Assembly (NCBI GenBank): GCA_017461445.1
Contig: JAFTXW010000011.1
Location: 1 to 64,000, forward strand
DNA from: Oscillospiraceae bacterium
GTDB taxonomy: Bacteria; Bacillota; Clostridia; Oscillospirales; Oscillospiraceae
Direction: 5' to 3'
Length of the DNA: 64,000 nucleotides
Below, piece after piece: positions 54,661-63,121 of the stretch (positions are counted from its first letter, which is position 1; each line of letters opens with the position of its first letter). The notes under the pieces are model-generated. The model was not told the origin of the DNA. It did not search any database and saw nothing but the letters and a program-made list of their open reading frames with translations. The translations under genes and the position numbers were made by a program.

Positions 54661-56034
54661 TCATTCTCCGTCCATGACAGCCTTGCATTCGGTCAGGACC
54701 TTGGACAGGATGGGCACGCAGGTGGACGCGCCGTAGCCGCCGTTCTCCACCACCACGATGAAGGCCAGGGGATAGCTTTCATCCGCCACAAAGCCAGCGA
54801 ACATGGCGTTGGAGGTTTGTCCGCCGCCCAGCTGGCTGGTGCCGGACTTGGCGCAGACATTCAGCCCGGGGAAATTCCAGTCGCCGTAGACGGACTGGAC
54901 ATTATTGCGCATAAAGGACTTGACCGTTTCCGCCGTCTCGCCGGACATAAGGCGGTCCGTTTTGGTGGTCTTGGCCTCGTAGGTCACATCCTCCCCTACT
55001 GACACCTTGGAAACAATGTAAGGTTCCGCCGCCTGGCCTCCTCCAGCAATGGCACCCATGAGGGTCATATACCGGGCGGGGTTGATCTGGTCGGTATACT
55101 GGCCGATGCAGCTCCAAGCAAAGGAAACTGGAGCAGTTTTGGACACATCGTAGTTGCCCCGGGCCGTGGTGACGCCGTCGAACGCCAGCGGCTCCGTCAC
55201 TTGGAACCTTTCTACATATTTCACCATGTTTTGCTTTCCCACCAGCTCCGCAATCTGGGCAAAAGCGCAGTTACAGGATTTGGCCAGAGCGGTCTTTAAG
55301 GTGACCTTGCCGTGTGCCGTTTCACAGGTGACGCTTTCCTCGCCGTATTCTACCTTGCCGTAGCAAGTGAAGGTCTTGTCCAGAATGTCGGGCACGCACT
55401 CCAATGCTGCTGAAGTGGTTACCACCTTGAAGATGGAGCCGGGGATATAGGTGGACTGAAGGAAGCGGTTCAGGTAGATGCCCTCGTATTCGCCGCCGGG
55501 GTTTTCTCCGATGTCCGGCACATTGTCCGGGTCGTAGGTGGGTGTAGTGACAGCACAGAGGATCTCACCGGTTTTGTAATTGTACACGCCGATGGTGCCC
55601 TTGCGGCCTGCCATGGCATTGAGGGCAGCATTCTGGACCCTGGCGGAGAGGGTCAGGGTCGCCGTGCCGCCTGTACCGGAGGTATCGTAAATGCCGTTTA
55701 CAAGGTCAAAGCCGGACATTTCCGCCGCGTAGTGGGACACCGCCGAGGCACTGATGAAGCCCTTCCGGTCGCCCAGCCAGTGGAGGGTGGATTTCCGGGT
55801 GGTCGTATCGGAAGCATAGGTCCGCTTCTCACCGATATCCAGGAGCATGGTAGCAGAACGGTCCGTGACGGTGCCCGCGCCGATGTTGGTGTTGTTGTAC
55901 AAATGAGGGGAACCAGTGAAGGATACCCAATCGTCGCCATTCCTGGCATAGTCCCACAGAAAGAGCACCAGGCCCCCCAGCAGGATGAAAATAAACAGGC
56001 CCATGAGCCAGGTTCTCTTGGTGACTCGATTCAT
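54661..56034 (-). CDS. Penicillin-binding protein, transpeptidase domain (PbpA/FtsI type)
   Basis: A 457-residue membrane-anchored enzyme (one helix, about residues 9-27). Active-site motifs: SIFK with the nucleophile S200 (SxxK), SCN (253-255) and KSG (396-398, in place of the usual KTG). The N-terminal dimerisation region is short, as in PbpA-like enzymes paired with FtsW/RodA proteins. It cross-links peptidoglycan with the glycosyltransferase encoded upstream, whose stop overlaps its start by 4 bases. Confidence 0.92.
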   Translation of the reverse strand: MNRVTKRTWLMGLFIFILLGGLVLFLWDYARNGDDWVSFTGSPHLYNNTNIGAGTVTDRSATMLLDIGEKRTYASDTTTRKSTLHWLGDRKGFISASAVSHYAAEMSGFDLVNGIYDTSGTGGTATLTLSARVQNAALNAMAGRKGTIGVYNYKTGEILCAVTTPTYDPDNVPDIGENPGGEYEGIYLNRFLQSTYIPGSIFKVVTTSAALECVPDILDKTFTCYGKVEYGEESVTCETAHGKVTLKTALAKSCNCAFAQIAELVGKQNMVKYVERFQVTEPLAFDGVTTARGNYDVSKTAPVSFAWSCIGQYTDQINPARYMTLMGAIAGGGQAAEPYIVSKVSVGEDVTYEAKTTKTDRLMSGETAETVKSFMRNNVQSVYGDWNFPGLNVCAKSGTSQLGGGQTSNAMFAGFVADESYPLAFIVVVENGGYGASTCVPILSKVLTECKAVMDGE

Positions 56035-57746
56035 GCGACCTCACTTCCCTTCTGCATCCGCACAGCAAAGCTGGCGTTCTGGCGGGTGTCCGATGCCTTG
56101 ACGAAGGCCAGCAGGCCCCAGGCACCGATCATACTGGTGCCGCCGTTGGAAAGGAAGGGGAACGTAACGCCGGTAAAGGGCAGTACATCCACCGTTCCCA
56201 GACAATTCAGCATAGTCTGGATCACCAGCACGCTGGCAGCGGTACAGGCACCGATGGAATAGAAGCTGCTCCGGGCAACCCGGGCGGTGCGGATGGAGAA
56301 GAAGCCGAACACAGCAATGCACAGCACGCTCATCACCGCCAGGATCAGGCCCCATTCCTCCGCGATGGTGGCAAAGGCGATATCGGAATCCGCCGCAAAC
56401 ACATACTGCAGCAGTCCCTGCTCCGGGCCGAGGCCCAGCAGGCCGCCGGAGGCAATGCACATCAGGGCCCGGGTCTGCTGGTAGCCGGTGTACAGAGGGT
56501 CCTCCCAGATATGCCGCCAGGTGGTGAAGCGTTGGAGGGCGTGGGGTGCGATCTGAAAGGCCAGGACCCCCGCAAAGGCCAGGGCGGTGATGGCCAGGGC
56601 TACGGTTCCCACGCTGCCGGAACGGAGGTAGGCGATCACCAGGAAGGCGCAGAAGAAGATCAGCGCGGCACCAAAGTCATTCATCAGGGCAAGACAGCCG
56701 CAGATCAGGACGGAATACACGATAAACAAAATCAGATTCCGCTTGGTCATGATCCGGTCCATGGTGGAGGCTCCCGCGAAGACGAAGCAGACCTTGGTCA
56801 GCTCCGAGGGCTGCAATGACATACCGCCGATAATCAGCCAGTTTTTCGCGCCGTAATACTCGGTGCCAAACACCAGCGTCACCAGCAGAAAGCCCACGCC
56901 TGCCACCACCGCCACATAGCGGAAGATCTTGGCCCGTTCCAGATCCCGCAGCGACCAGCCGATGGCAAGGAAGGTCACCACGCCCAGGAACATGGCCATC
57001 AGCTGCTTCACGGTCTCCCCCGGCTTTACGGTGGCGATGGCAGCCATGCCCAGGGTACACAGGAAAAAGGCTATGGTCTCCAGCTCAAAGGAGCTGCGGT
57101 GGATGGTGGCATAGAATATGTACAGCAGCCACTGGCACAGGATGATGCCGCCGAAGCCCTCCAATATGGAGGAAAAATGCTCCTTCTGTCCGGTAAGCAG
57201 ATACCCCAGCACCATCACGCACTGGAAAATGGTCAAAATCAGCAGGTTCGCAACGGTATCCCAGCCGCTGGCGGCTTTCGTCCGCAGCTGGGACTGGCGG
57301 ATCTCCTGCTTTTCCGTAATGGGCTGCAGCTTCATTTCCACGCCGCCGATGGAGATCCTGTCCCGCTCCTTCAGAGCGCAGATCTGCACAGGCTTGCCGT
57401 TTACCAGCACGCCGTCCTTGGAGCCGGCATCGGAGATGGTCCAGCTGCCGTCGTCATAGCGGGTCAGAACGGCATGGTTCCGGGAGACCGTGGGGAAATT
57501 GATGCAGACATCACTGGATTTGCTGCGGCCAATGACATTTTCCCAATGGGTAATGGGGATCTGGCTGCCGTCTTTTAAATTCAGCCAGGCCCAGATCTCC
57601 GGCTCCCGCTTAAAGGTCAGCAGAGGCAAGACACAGCGCAGCAGCAGCACTGCCGCCAAAATCGGTACGGCATAGCGCAGAAAGCCGATATAATCGGCGG
57701 CATAGGTATCCCGGGAGGCGATAAACAGTTCCAGCATATCCTCCAT
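56031..57746 (-). CDS. FtsW/RodA/SpoVE-family glycosyltransferase with N-terminal FHA domain
   Basis: A 571-residue protein. One membrane helix (about 20-42) is followed by an FHA domain (GRSKSSDV 73-80, SRNH 88-91, VNGKPV 116-121), then about ten helices of a SEDS glycosyltransferase (GGMSLQPSELTKVCFVFAGA, MNDFGAALIFFCAFLVIAYL, FLSNGGTSMIGAWGLLA). SEDS proteins polymerise peptidoglycan. An FHA domain binds phosphothreonine, so control by a Ser/Thr kinase is likely. It is coupled to the downstream PBP. Such FHA-SEDS-PBP units occur in Actinobacteria and some Clostridia. Confidence 0.9.
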   Translation of the reverse strand: MEDMLELFIASRDTYAADYIGFLRYAVPILAAVLLLRCVLPLLTFKREPEIWAWLNLKDGSQIPITHWENVIGRSKSSDVCINFPTVSRNHAVLTRYDDGSWTISDAGSKDGVLVNGKPVQICALKERDRISIGGVEMKLQPITEKQEIRQSQLRTKAASGWDTVANLLILTIFQCVMVLGYLLTGQKEHFSSILEGFGGIILCQWLLYIFYATIHRSSFELETIAFFLCTLGMAAIATVKPGETVKQLMAMFLGVVTFLAIGWSLRDLERAKIFRYVAVVAGVGFLLVTLVFGTEYYGAKNWLIIGGMSLQPSELTKVCFVFAGASTMDRIMTKRNLILFIVYSVLICGCLALMNDFGAALIFFCAFLVIAYLRSGSVGTVALAITALAFAGVLAFQIAPHALQRFTTWRHIWEDPLYTGYQQTRALMCIASGGLLGLGPEQGLLQYVFAADSDIAFATIAEEWGLILAVMSVLCIAVFGFFSIRTARVARSSFYSIGACTAASVLVIQTMLNCLGTVDVLPFTGVTFPFLSNGGTSMIGAWGLLAFVKASDTRQNASFAVRMQKGSEVA

Positions 57747-57815
57747 GCCATCACCGTCCTTTCTTTTTCTTTATAAGATGACACACTTTTTTCCGTATGT
57801 CAAATGAACTTTTTC

Positions 57816-58643
57816 TTAAGATTCCAGACTGCGCAGAAGATTGATCTCCCTTTGGTAGCCGGGAAGCTCGTTGGGGGTCTCCATGATCATGGGCTTGTCC
57901 TTCAACGCCGGGTGGTTTACGACGGCCCGGAAGGTTTCGATCCCCAGGCTGCCCTGACCCAGGCATTCGTGCCGGTCCTTGTGGCTGGCGAAGGGGTTCT
58001 TGGAATCGTTCAGATGGAGGGCTTTCAGACGGTCGAGGCCGATAATCCGGTCAAATTCTGCCAGAACACCGTCCAGGTCATTTACGATGTCGTAGCCCCC
58101 GTCGTACACATGGCAGGTATCCAGGCAGACGCCAAGGCTGTCGCTCCCTACGGCATCGATAATGGCTTTCAGCTCTTCAAATCGTCCGCCGATCTCGCTG
58201 CCCTTGCCTGCCATGGTTTCCAGCAGCACCGTCACGGGATAGCCGTGAGACAAGGCCTGCTTCAGCGCGGCGGAAATGTATTCGATGCCCACGTCCGTAC
58301 CCTGGCCCACATGGGAGCCGGGATGGAAATTGTAGAAATTCCCCGGCAGGCCGGTCATACGCCGCAGGTCGTCAGCCAACACCTCCGCCGCGAAAGCCCG
58401 GGCTTCGGGGTCGGCGGTGCACAGATTCATGGTATAGGCCCCGTGGGCCACCAGCTTTCCAAAGCCGTTCTCTTTCAGCATAGCGGCGGCTTTTGCCGCG
58501 TCGGCGGGATCTTCCTTTTTGGCCTTGCTGCCCCGGGGATTCCGGGTGAAGAAGGCGAAGGTATTGGCCCCGATGGAAAGGGCTGTCTTCACCATGGCGG
58601 TATTTCCATTGGCGGCAGACAGGTGGCATCCCAGATTCAGCAT
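57816..58643 (-). CDS. nfo: Deoxyribonuclease IV (AP endonuclease, Nfo)
   Basis: A 275-residue TIM-barrel enzyme cutting at abasic sites. Three-zinc ligands lie in FHPGSHVGQG, LLETMAGKG, CLDTCHVYDGGYD, LHLNDSKNPF and IMETPNEL. Length is typical of Firmicutes Nfo. GGAGGAAACGCT precedes the ATG. It is transcribed alone; the 3' side is followed by the SEDS gene on the same strand after about 70 bases containing no clear terminator. Confidence 0.95.
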   Translation of the reverse strand: MLNLGCHLSAANGNTAMVKTALSIGANTFAFFTRNPRGSKAKKEDPADAAKAAAMLKENGFGKLVAHGAYTMNLCTADPEARAFAAEVLADDLRRMTGLPGNFYNFHPGSHVGQGTDVGIEYISAALKQALSHGYPVTVLLETMAGKGSEIGGRFEELKAIIDAVGSDSLGVCLDTCHVYDGGYDIVNDLDGVLAEFDRIIGLDRLKALHLNDSKNPFASHKDRHECLGQGSLGIETFRAVVNHPALKDKPMIMETPNELPGYQREINLLRSLES

Positions 58644-58769
58644 AGCGTTTCCTCCTCTTGCGTTATTGGGGTATCATAGCATATTTCCACCGAAAATGCA
58701 AATTTACCATTTCCCATCCGGGGAAGATATGCTATAATATGGGGGAATTTCCCGTTTCGGAGGTAGACT

Positions 58770-59747
58770 ATGCCAAAATCCGACAATCAGAAGCTGAAAA
58801 TCTTCTATATTCTCGACTATTTAAAACAATACTCCCACCAGGAGCACCCGGTGAGAGCGGCGGAGCTTATGAATATGCTGGAACGGCAGCATAATATTTC
58901 CTGCGACCGCAAGACAGTCTATTCCGACATCACCGCCCTGCAGGACTATGGCGTGGATATTGTGTCCATCCCCGGCAAGAACGGCGGCTATTACATTGCC
59001 TCCCGGAACTTTGAGCTGCCGGAATTGAAGCTGCTGATCGACGCAGTGCTGTCCAGCCGCTTCCTGACGGAAAAGAAATCCCGGGAACTGATCGAGAAGC
59101 TGTGCCGGGAGTGCAGCGTCCACGATGCCCAGCTGATGCGGCGGGATGTGCTGGTCTCCGGCCGGGTCAAGAGTATGAACGAGACCATCTATTATAATGT
59201 GGACGCCATTCAGGATGCCATCGGTCAGAACCGGCAGATCGTGTTCCGGTATTTCGACTGGGGTATCGACGGTCAGCGGAAATACCGGGACAGGGACTAC
59301 CAGGCCAGTCCCTACGGCCTGTGCCAGGACAACGAAAACTGCTATCTTCTGGCCCACTCCCCCCGCCATGGGGCCACCTCCTACCGTGTTGACCGGATGC
59401 AGGACATCCGGTTGACGGAGGAGACTCGTACCCCCTGCCCGGAGCTGACGGGAAAGGCCCTGACGGAGCACGCCAACAAACTGTTCCAGATGTTCGCCGG
59501 CGACACCACCGCGGTGAAGCTGCGGTTCCACCGGAGCCTTACCAACGCGGTCATGGACAAGTTTGGCCGGGACACCATGCTGATCCCCGACGGGGAGGAT
59601 CATTTTGTCTTCACCGTCAATGTGGCCGTCTCCCCCATGTTCCTCAGCTGGGTCATCGGCTTTGGATGGAAGGCAAAGATTTTGCACCCCCAGAGCGTCA
59701 TCGATGCCTGCAGGGATATGTGCCGGGAAGCACTGGAACAATACTAA
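58770..59747 (+). CDS. WYL-domain transcriptional regulator (DeoR-like HTH)
   Basis: A 325-residue protein. Residues about 8-70 form a winged helix (LKIFYILDYLKQYSHQEHPV, DRKTVYSDITALQDYG). The WYL domain (about 145-240) includes RQIVFRYFDWG, QASPYGLCQDNENCYLLAHS and TSYRVDRMQDIRL. A WCX-like C-terminal part follows. WYL regulators sense nucleotides or DNA damage products. CGGAGGTAGACT precedes the ATG. It is divergent from nfo, which suggests a DNA-repair link; that is inference. Confidence 0.9.
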   Translation: MPKSDNQKLKIFYILDYLKQYSHQEHPVRAAELMNMLERQHNISCDRKTVYSDITALQDYGVDIVSIPGKNGGYYIASRNFELPELKLLIDAVLSSRFLTEKKSRELIEKLCRECSVHDAQLMRRDVLVSGRVKSMNETIYYNVDAIQDAIGQNRQIVFRYFDWGIDGQRKYRDRDYQASPYGLCQDNENCYLLAHSPRHGATSYRVDRMQDIRLTEETRTPCPELTGKALTEHANKLFQMFAGDTTAVKLRFHRSLTNAVMDKFGRDTMLIPDGEDHFVFTVNVAVSPMFLSWVIGFGWKAKILHPQSVIDACRDMCREALEQY

Positions 59748-60232
59748 CTGACGGCAAAAGAGCTGAAAATATCATCCCAGGAGATCTGGGAGGTTTCGGT
59801 GGTGGCTTCGTCCCGCAGGATGGTGAGGGTATAATGGTAGCTGCCGTCGTCCAGAACCACCGCCCGGCCGATCCGCTCCCCCATCTCCCCAGCGGAGGCC
59901 CAGACAAATTCATAACGCTTCAGGCCCTCCTGCTCCGTTTCCATCACCGTCAGGCTGTCCTTCTCGTAGCCCGAGAGGGTCTGTACCGTGGCGTTCATAT
60001 CCCCGCCCTCCAGGGTTTGCACATAGATCTCATAATCCTGGCACAGGTAAGCCCGTCCGTTGTCACTTTCCATGGCAGGCAGAGCCGCCTCCCCCGGCAG
60101 GTTTACGGTGATCTCCCTGGGCTGGGCCATAGCGGGCACCAGAAGCTCATCGGAAATGGTCTCATAGGTCTCCTCCGCGGCACAGCCGGAAAGCAGCAGA
60201 GCCGCCGCGATCAATAGCACAAGCTTTTTCAT
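59744..60232 (-). CDS. Lipoprotein of unknown function
   Basis: A 162-residue protein with the signal MKKLVLLIAAALLLSGCAAE and lipobox LLSGC. The mature part is beta-rich with GYEKDSLTVMETEQEGLKRY, resembling PsbP/MOG-type domains of small lipoproteins, although I do not recognise a specific family. Its 3' end overlaps that of the WYL gene by 4 bases, tail to tail. GGAGGGGAAAC precedes the ATG. Confidence 0.75.
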   Translation of the reverse strand: MKKLVLLIAAALLLSGCAAEETYETISDELLVPAMAQPREITVNLPGEAALPAMESDNGRAYLCQDYEIYVQTLEGGDMNATVQTLSGYEKDSLTVMETEQEGLKRYEFVWASAGEMGERIGRAVVLDDGSYHYTLTILRDEATTETSQISWDDIFSSFAVS

Positions 60233-60258
60233 GTTTCCCCTCCTGAAAGGATTTGAAT

Positions 60259-60522
60259 ATGAAGTTTTTTCTGATTTACCTCCTTATAGTCAATGCGGCA
60301 GGGTTCCTGCTTATGCTTGCGGACAAGCAGAAAGCAAAGAAAAACCTCTGGCGCATCCCGGAATCCACGCTGATGACGGTGGCACTGATCGGCGGCAGTA
60401 TCGGCTCCCTGATCGGAATGTACACCGTACGGCACAAGACGAAGCACTTAAAATTCACCATTGGCATCCCGGCGATCCTGATCTTACAGATCGCTCTTGC
60501 GGTATGTTTGCTGATGCGCTGA
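60259..60522 (+). CDS. DUF1294 membrane protein
   Basis: An 87-residue protein starting MKFFLIYLLIVNAAGFLLML at 60259. DKQKAKKNLWRIPESTLMTV and GGSIGSLIGMYTVRHKTKH are the DUF1294 signature. It has about three membrane segments and unknown function. The ATG is preferred to a TTG two codons upstream because GAAAGG lies 8 bases before it. It is divergent from the lipoprotein gene. Confidence 0.85.
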   Translation: MKFFLIYLLIVNAAGFLLMLADKQKAKKNLWRIPESTLMTVALIGGSIGSLIGMYTVRHKTKHLKFTIGIPAILILQIALAVCLLMR

Positions 60523-60530
60523 CAAAATCG

Positions 60531-60555
60531 CCCCCGGTTCTTTGGGAACCGGGGG
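60531..60555. terminator. Bidirectional hairpin between converging genes
   Basis: CCCCCGGTTC (60531-60540) pairs perfectly with GAACCGGGGG (60546-60555). The T content downstream is modest on both strands (GATTTTG leftward), but its position between the DUF1294 and CPBP genes fits a shared terminator. Confidence 0.75.
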
Positions 60556-60577
60556 CTGCTTGATTCTGTTGTCTGCA

Positions 60578-61537
60578 TCACACACCGGAGAGCATCATCA
60601 GCATATTGACGACCATGATGACCGTCAGGACGATGACACCGGAATTCAGGAAGAAGCAGCGCACGGCCCGGCGGTCGGTCTGCTCGCTGTCCAGCCAGGC
60701 CCGGATGGCATGGCGTTTGGTGATCAGCACCACGACGGCGGCAATGGCGAAGCCCAGCAGGATCACGAACTGAACCGCCGCTCCCAGCATTTCCGGCATC
60801 AGCGAGGTGAGCCGGGTCAGCAGGTCCGCCAGCACCAGATTGTTGAACATATGCAGCGCAATGGCCCAGCCAATGGAATACTCCACCGTAACATAGCCCA
60901 GCACAAGACCGATCAGGAAGGCATAGGGGGCCTGAATGAGATTTCCGTGGAAGATTCCGAACAGGAAGGCGGAGCCGAAAATGGCGAACTTCTTGCCAAA
61001 GGGCCGCAAAGTCCGCAGGGCAAAGCCCCGGAAGATCAACTCCTCGGCGATGGGAGCCATAAGGGAAGCATAGAGGAACATGCTGAAGCTGTCCGTCTGG
61101 CCGGAGACCTGCTCCAGAATGCCCACAGCGGAAAGGCCGAACAGGTTCAGGAGCATTTCCAGCACCATGACCCACAAACTGTTCACCAGCTGGCTGCCAA
61201 CACACAGGCACAGGACACCAAAGAACACCGTGGCGGTCATTTTCTTTTCCTTCGCCAGGATCTCGTCATAGAGGAAATCCCCGCCCTTCCAGGCATAGAG
61301 GATCAGAAAGCCCACGCCGATGGTGGCAAGATAGCCCCAACCGTTGTTCATCAGGGCATTTTCGTCCACAACAAAATTGTAGTTTCCCGCCTGATGGGCT
61401 TCCAGCTGCTGGGCAAGGCCTTCCGCGAATATCGCCAGAACAGCCAGGATATTCATAATAAGATAGTAGCCCACCAGCGACCAGCCTACAGGGCTGAATT
61501 GGCGGCGCAGATACCGTCTTGCGGTTTTTTCATCCAT
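60578..61537 (-). CDS. CPBP-family intramembrane glutamic protease
   Basis: A 319-residue membrane protein with about eight segments. The protease motifs are PIAEELIFRGFAL (EE-x3-R), FGIFHGN and HMFNN, the Abi/CAAX-processing layout. Bacterial members cleave membrane peptides or bacteriocin precursors; the substrate here is unknown. It lies 12 bases downstream of the oxidoreductase gene and is probably cotranscribed with it. Confidence 0.88.
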   Translation of the reverse strand: MDEKTARRYLRRQFSPVGWSLVGYYLIMNILAVLAIFAEGLAQQLEAHQAGNYNFVVDENALMNNGWGYLATIGVGFLILYAWKGGDFLYDEILAKEKKMTATVFFGVLCLCVGSQLVNSLWVMVLEMLLNLFGLSAVGILEQVSGQTDSFSMFLYASLMAPIAEELIFRGFALRTLRPFGKKFAIFGSAFLFGIFHGNLIQAPYAFLIGLVLGYVTVEYSIGWAIALHMFNNLVLADLLTRLTSLMPEMLGAAVQFVILLGFAIAAVVVLITKRHAIRAWLDSEQTDRRAVRCFFLNSGVIVLTVIMVVNMLMMLSGV

Positions 61538-61549
61538 GGAAATACCTCC

Positions 61550-63121
61550 TTACAGGGACTCGATAATGGCTTCGGCGGTCTGGATGCCATCGATGGCGGC
61601 GGACATGATGCCGCCGGCATAGCCCGCCCCCTCGCCGGTGGGGTACAGGCCCCGGATCATGGACTGGCGGCTTTCATCCCGGAGGATGCGGACGGGAGAG
61701 GAGCTGCGGGTCTCGGGAGCGGTCAGGATGCCTTCGGGATCCGCAAAGCCATGGAGCTTCTGATCCAGCTGGGGCAGGGCTTCTTTTAACGCGCCGGTGA
61801 TCTTCGCAGGCAGAACTTCGTGCAGGTCGCACCAGGTGACACCGGGGCGGTAGGTGGGTTTGACACCCCCGGCTTCTACGGTGGGGATACCCTTGAGGAA
61901 GTCGCCCACCTTCTGGGCAGGGGCGCGGTAGGAGCCGCTGACCTGATAGGCCTTTTCCTCGATCTCCCGCTGCCATTTCATACCGCCCAGGGTGCCCTCA
62001 TAGGGGAAATCGGCGGGGTTCACGGTGACAAGGAGGGCTGCGTTGGCGTTTTCGCCGTCCCGGTCGGCATAGCTCATGCCGTTGGTGACGATGCGGCCCT
62101 CCTCGCTGGCTGCCGCCACCACATAGCCGCCGGGGCACATGCAGAAGGTATAAACGGTCTCATTGTCCAGATGCTGCACCAGCTTATAATCCGCCGGGGG
62201 CAGCACGGGACTGACCATGCCATACTGGGCCATATCAACGGTGGCCTGCTTCTGCTCGATGCGGACACCCATGGCGAAGGGCTTGAGCTCCATGGGGATG
62301 CCCGTGGCTTCCAGCATTTCAAAGGTATCCCGTGCACTGTGGCCGATGGCGAGAACGGCATGGGAGCAGGGAATTTCTTCCCCGTCGGCGGTTTTCAGAC
62401 CCACCAGCCTGTCGCCATCCATCAGAAGGCCCGTGACCTGGGTGTTGAAGCGAACCTCGCCGCCGAGGGAAAGAATACGGTTTCGCAGATTCTGCACCAC
62501 CGTCAGCAATACGTCGGTGCCCACATGGGGCTTGGCGTCGTAGAGGATGTTTTCTCTGGCTCCCGCCTTCACGAACTGCTCCAAAATCCAGCCGATGCGG
62601 GGGTTATTCACGCCGGTATTCAGCTTGCCATCGGAGAAGGTGCCTGCGCCGCCTTCGCCGAACTGGACATTGCTTTTGGTATCCAATTCTCCGGTTTCAA
62701 AGAATTTCCGTACCTTTTTATGACGGGATGCCGCATCCTCGCCCCGTTCCAGGACGAGAGGCTTCAGGCCTGCCAGGGCCAAAATCAGAGCAGCGAACAT
62801 GCCCGCGGGGCCGAAGCCGATGACCACAGGACGATGCTGGGGCCGGGCGTCGGTTTTGGGGACTTTATAGTAGGAAATGGGGGCAACGGATGCCCGCTTG
62901 CAGCCGCTTTGGCGGAGAATCTTCTTTTCGTTGCCATCTACCGCCACGTCGATGGTGTAGATGATTTTTACGTCCGGCTTTTTTCTTGCGTCCACGCTGC
63001 GGCGGACGATCTTTAGCTGCCGGATTTTGGAATTGGAAACCCGCAGCAGTTGGGCTGCTTCAAATTGCAGCTGGTGGGCGTTGTGCTCCGGGGGCAGGGA
63101 AATGTCCCGTATTCTGATCAT
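61550..63121 (-). CDS. FAD-dependent oxidoreductase (FAD-dependent protein C-terminal type)
   Basis: A 523-residue flavoprotein. The start at 63121 (MIRIRDISLPPEHNAHQLQF) follows CGGGAGGAATACT. The N-terminal about 90 residues form a small accessory domain. The FAD-binding GxGxxG is VIGFGPAGMFAALILA, followed by LVLERGEDAASRHKKV and AVLAIGHSARDTFEMLEATG. CMCPGGYVVAAASEEGRIVT and LYPTGEGAGYAGGIMSAAID are family-specific. The substrate is not known. It overlaps the upstream oxidoreductase gene by 4 bases. Confidence 0.88.
   Translation of the reverse strand: MIRIRDISLPPEHNAHQLQFEAAQLLRVSNSKIRQLKIVRRSVDARKKPDVKIIYTIDVAVDGNEKKILRQSGCKRASVAPISYYKVPKTDARPQHRPVVIGFGPAGMFAALILALAGLKPLVLERGEDAASRHKKVRKFFETGELDTKSNVQFGEGGAGTFSDGKLNTGVNNPRIGWILEQFVKAGARENILYDAKPHVGTDVLLTVVQNLRNRILSLGGEVRFNTQVTGLLMDGDRLVGLKTADGEEIPCSHAVLAIGHSARDTFEMLEATGIPMELKPFAMGVRIEQKQATVDMAQYGMVSPVLPPADYKLVQHLDNETVYTFCMCPGGYVVAAASEEGRIVTNGMSYADRDGENANAALLVTVNPADFPYEGTLGGMKWQREIEEKAYQVSGSYRAPAQKVGDFLKGIPTVEAGGVKPTYRPGVTWCDLHEVLPAKITGALKEALPQLDQKLHGFADPEGILTAPETRSSSPVRILRDESRQSMIRGLYPTGEGAGYAGGIMSAAIDGIQTAEAIIESL

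Noticed and set aside
54323-54688. Alternative 121-codon minus frame over the liv leader
   Set aside because: It starts upstream of the promoter and inside the PBP terminator, with no ribosome-binding site; the frame with AAGGAGG and the Ile/Val/Leu-rich end is preferred.
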